Part shown: positions 32,934-34,383 of the stretch, in pieces
How positions within the stretch are numbered: position 1 is the first letter of the stretch
Layout of the letters: every line of letters starts with the position of its first letter
Source: CAYYGL01 sp964471235
GTDB taxonomy: Bacteria > Calditrichota > Calditrichia > RBG-13-44-9 > J075
Assembly (NCBI GenBank): GCA_964471235.1
Contig: CAYYGL010000028.1
Coordinates: 1 to 34,383 of the forward strand
Direction of reading: 5' to 3'
DNA length: 34,383 nt
The notes under the pieces: model-generated
The model's input: the letters and a program-made list of their open reading frames with translations, nothing else
Told to the model about the DNA's origin: nothing
Database searches by the model: none
Translations under genes and position numbers: made by a program

Positions 32934-34383
32934 TTAAAAGACATATTTTAGCCAGACCATCAACAAATCATTCCGACGGTAAAAAGAGAGAAATGGATCA
33001 CTGCCCCCGGAGAAGAAGACCGATTTGACAAGGGTGTGAAAATTTTCCGTCACCCGAAAATCGACCTCCGGGCTGAGGTACCACCCGCCATAACTGTAAT
33101 TGTAGTAGGAAGCCACTGAGACTGTCACCGCATCGCGTCGGAACCCATGATCTATCTGGACCGCCAGAGCACCGCTACTGCTCCTCTGCAACAGGTTTAC
33201 CGGGTTTCCCAAAACCGCTTCCCGGATATACTGGAAATTAACATACAGGTTGGATGGAGCCAGGTAATCAACTCCCACAACGGTTTGCAGGTAAGGATGT
33301 TGCTGCAAAGTGAGGTCTTTGCTTAAAAACGGCTGCCGGAGCACCAGGGCGCTTTCTCCGCGGATACCCAGTTGCCGGTAGGTGGTCTCCAGGGCAATTC
33401 CCAAAATATGTTGCCGGGGAAATACCTGTTTAACGACCAGGTTGCCATTTAACGCGCGGTTTATCCCATACAACACCCGGAATATCTGCGACGGATTGCT
33501 CAGTATTGGGATGGGGAGCCCCGGTGGTAAAACGATTTCGAATGCCGGCATCCGGGAATGGGCGAACAAATAGCTAACTTCCGCATCCAGGCTGCCAAAC
33601 GGGGCACTTATCCGCACACCGAACTCCGAATTTTTCAGCGAACGAGACGGTTTTGGGGAATCCATCACTGGCAGGGTGCTGTCAGGGATTGCCGGATCAA
33701 TTCTTCCGAAAAGCGACCAGCGGGAACCAACAACACGATATCGATGGGGCGTGAAAAAGGGAATAAACACGGTTTCCAGGATCAGATTTCCCCGATAATA
33801 TTTCCCCTGCACCATCCACACCGGCAGTTTGCGGTCCTCATATTCTTTCAAAAAAAATTCATTTAAATCCTGGGGATTCACATTATCCACCGGGCTGATA
33901 CCATCGGTTTTACCCCAGCGAATAAGTTGCTTGCCAATGTTAATATCCCAGTCATTCTGTTGGATTGCCACCTGTGCTTCAAATAGTTCTCCTTTCAGAT
34001 GGGCGGCACCTTTCCCCGGGTCTGTGTGGTGAAACACATTCAGGGAGGCGCGAGCCCTGACCCGCCCGGAAAACGCAAATTTGCCCCGGATTCGGAATTC
34101 ACTGCGAAGCTCACCCCCGCCGTGAAATGGAGCTATTCCGTTATCAACATATTGAATTGGTCTGCTCCAGGCATACCCGGAATAGGTGGCATCCACCCGA
34201 GGAAATTGGAGATGGAAGGGGGAACTGGCAACCGGAGTGGAGACAGACGAGGAAGAAGGGGGGGCAGGTGATGAGTTCCTGGCTGCCAAAGTAGTGGTTT
34301 CACTCCCCCGGTCATCGGAACGTTTGGGAACCGGGAAGTTTTTAACCAGCCAGGCACTACGGTAGGAAACAAAGGCGGCTTTT
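32934..34383 (-). CDS. Outer-membrane beta-barrel protein, DUF1302-like (5' end outside window)
   Basis: The frame is open from the stop at 32934 to the window edge, giving about 482 residues of a protein whose start lies beyond 34383; a TTG at 34289 is not needed as a start. The visible N-terminus (SYRSAWLVKNFPVPKRSDD) is followed by a Pro/Ser-rich stretch, then alternating amphipathic strands ending in a C-terminal aromatic (WLKYVF), as in outer-membrane barrels. GKQLIRWGKTDGISPVDNVN and QDLNEFFLKEYEDRKLPVWM are typical of DUF1302-type barrels. The ligand is unknown. It converges on the sensor kinase; a shared function is possible but not shown. Confidence 0.75.
   Translation of the reverse strand, partial: KAAFVSYRSAWLVKNFPVPKRSDDRGSETTTLAARNSSPAPPSSSSVSTPVASSPFHLQFPRVDATYSGYAWSRPIQYVDNGIAPFHGGGELRSEFRIRGKFAFSGRVRARASLNVFHHTDPGKGAAHLKGELFEAQVAIQQNDWDINIGKQLIRWGKTDGISPVDNVNPQDLNEFFLKEYEDRKLPVWMVQGKYYRGNLILETVFIPFFTPHRYRVVGSRWSLFGRIDPAIPDSTLPVMDSPKPSRSLKNSEFGVRISAPFGSLDAEVSYLFAHSRMPAFEIVLPPGLPIPILSNPSQIFRVLYGINRALNGNLVVKQVFPRQHILGIALETTYRQLGIRGESALVLRQPFLSKDLTLQQHPYLQTVVGVDYLAPSNLYVNFQYIREAVLGNPVNLLQRSSSGALAVQIDHGFRRDAVTVSVASYYNYSYGGWYLSPEVDFRVTENFHTLVKSVFFSGGSDPFLSFYRRNDLLMVWLKYVF

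Overview
The window looks like chromosome from a Gram-negative, FCB-type bacterium of the Calditrichota / KSB1 / Ignavibacteria kind. The placement is inferred from gene content, not from a marker phylogeny. The main clues are a secreted M4 metalloprotease ending in the 'QNYPNPFNPST' sorting-type C-terminal domain, a very large Reg_prop/Y_Y_Y/PAS hybrid histidine kinase, an outer-membrane barrel of DUF1302 type, a YfhO-like GT-C membrane protein, and Shine-Dalgarno sites of AGGAGG type. There is no phage or transposase gene. The DNA is mostly housekeeping and stress genes separated by unusually repeat-rich spacers.

Layout. 0-3.5 kb, plus strand: an RraB-like protein, an AT-rich multi-pass membrane protein with a C-terminal ExbD-like domain, a GNAT acetyltransferase, and a type I asparaginase. 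3.5-6.8 kb, minus strand: a divergent Lgt-family protein and the secreted M4 protease, followed by about 1 kb without a recognisable gene. 7.8-10 kb, plus strand: an HtrA/Deg serine protease with two PDZ domains and an EVE-domain protein. 10-14.2 kb, minus strand: a stress block in the order rel - greA - double-PspC protein - LiaF-like membrane protein. 14.6-17.2 kb: an M29-like aminopeptidase (+), a YfgM-like TPR protein (-), tRNA-Arg(CCT) (-) and a small membrane protein (-). 17.2-18.25 kb: a gene-free kilobase packed with palindromic repeats. 18.3-22.1 kb: a secreted M1 peptidase (+), a broken two-gene cassette (-) and a six-TM protein (+). 22.1-24.2 kb, minus strand: acyl-CoA dehydrogenase followed by a Mut7-C RNase-type protein. 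24.7-32.9 kb, plus strand: the YfhO-like protein, a dehydrogenase remnant and the giant sensor kinase. 32.9 kb to the end, minus strand: the partial outer-membrane barrel.

How genes may work together. Rel (ppGpp), GreA (stalled RNA polymerase rescue), the PspC/LiaF-type membrane proteins and the nearby HtrA protease make a plausible growth-arrest and envelope-stress neighbourhood. Asparaginase, the M4 and M1 peptidases, HtrA and the M29-like peptidase fit a protein-degrading heterotroph. The acyl-CoA dehydrogenase fits oxidation of fatty or branched-chain acids.

Most unusual content. (1) Intergenic palindromic elements with different sequences share an internal 9-nt period; one related segment supplies the ribosome-binding site and start codon of the acetyltransferase. 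(2) An ExbD-like domain is fused to a polytopic membrane protein with no ExbB nearby. (3) An overlapping two-gene cassette is broken by one frameshift and one nonsense codon. (4) An Lgt homologue lacks two residues considered important in the enzyme. I did not find a clear-cut new defence or biosynthetic system.
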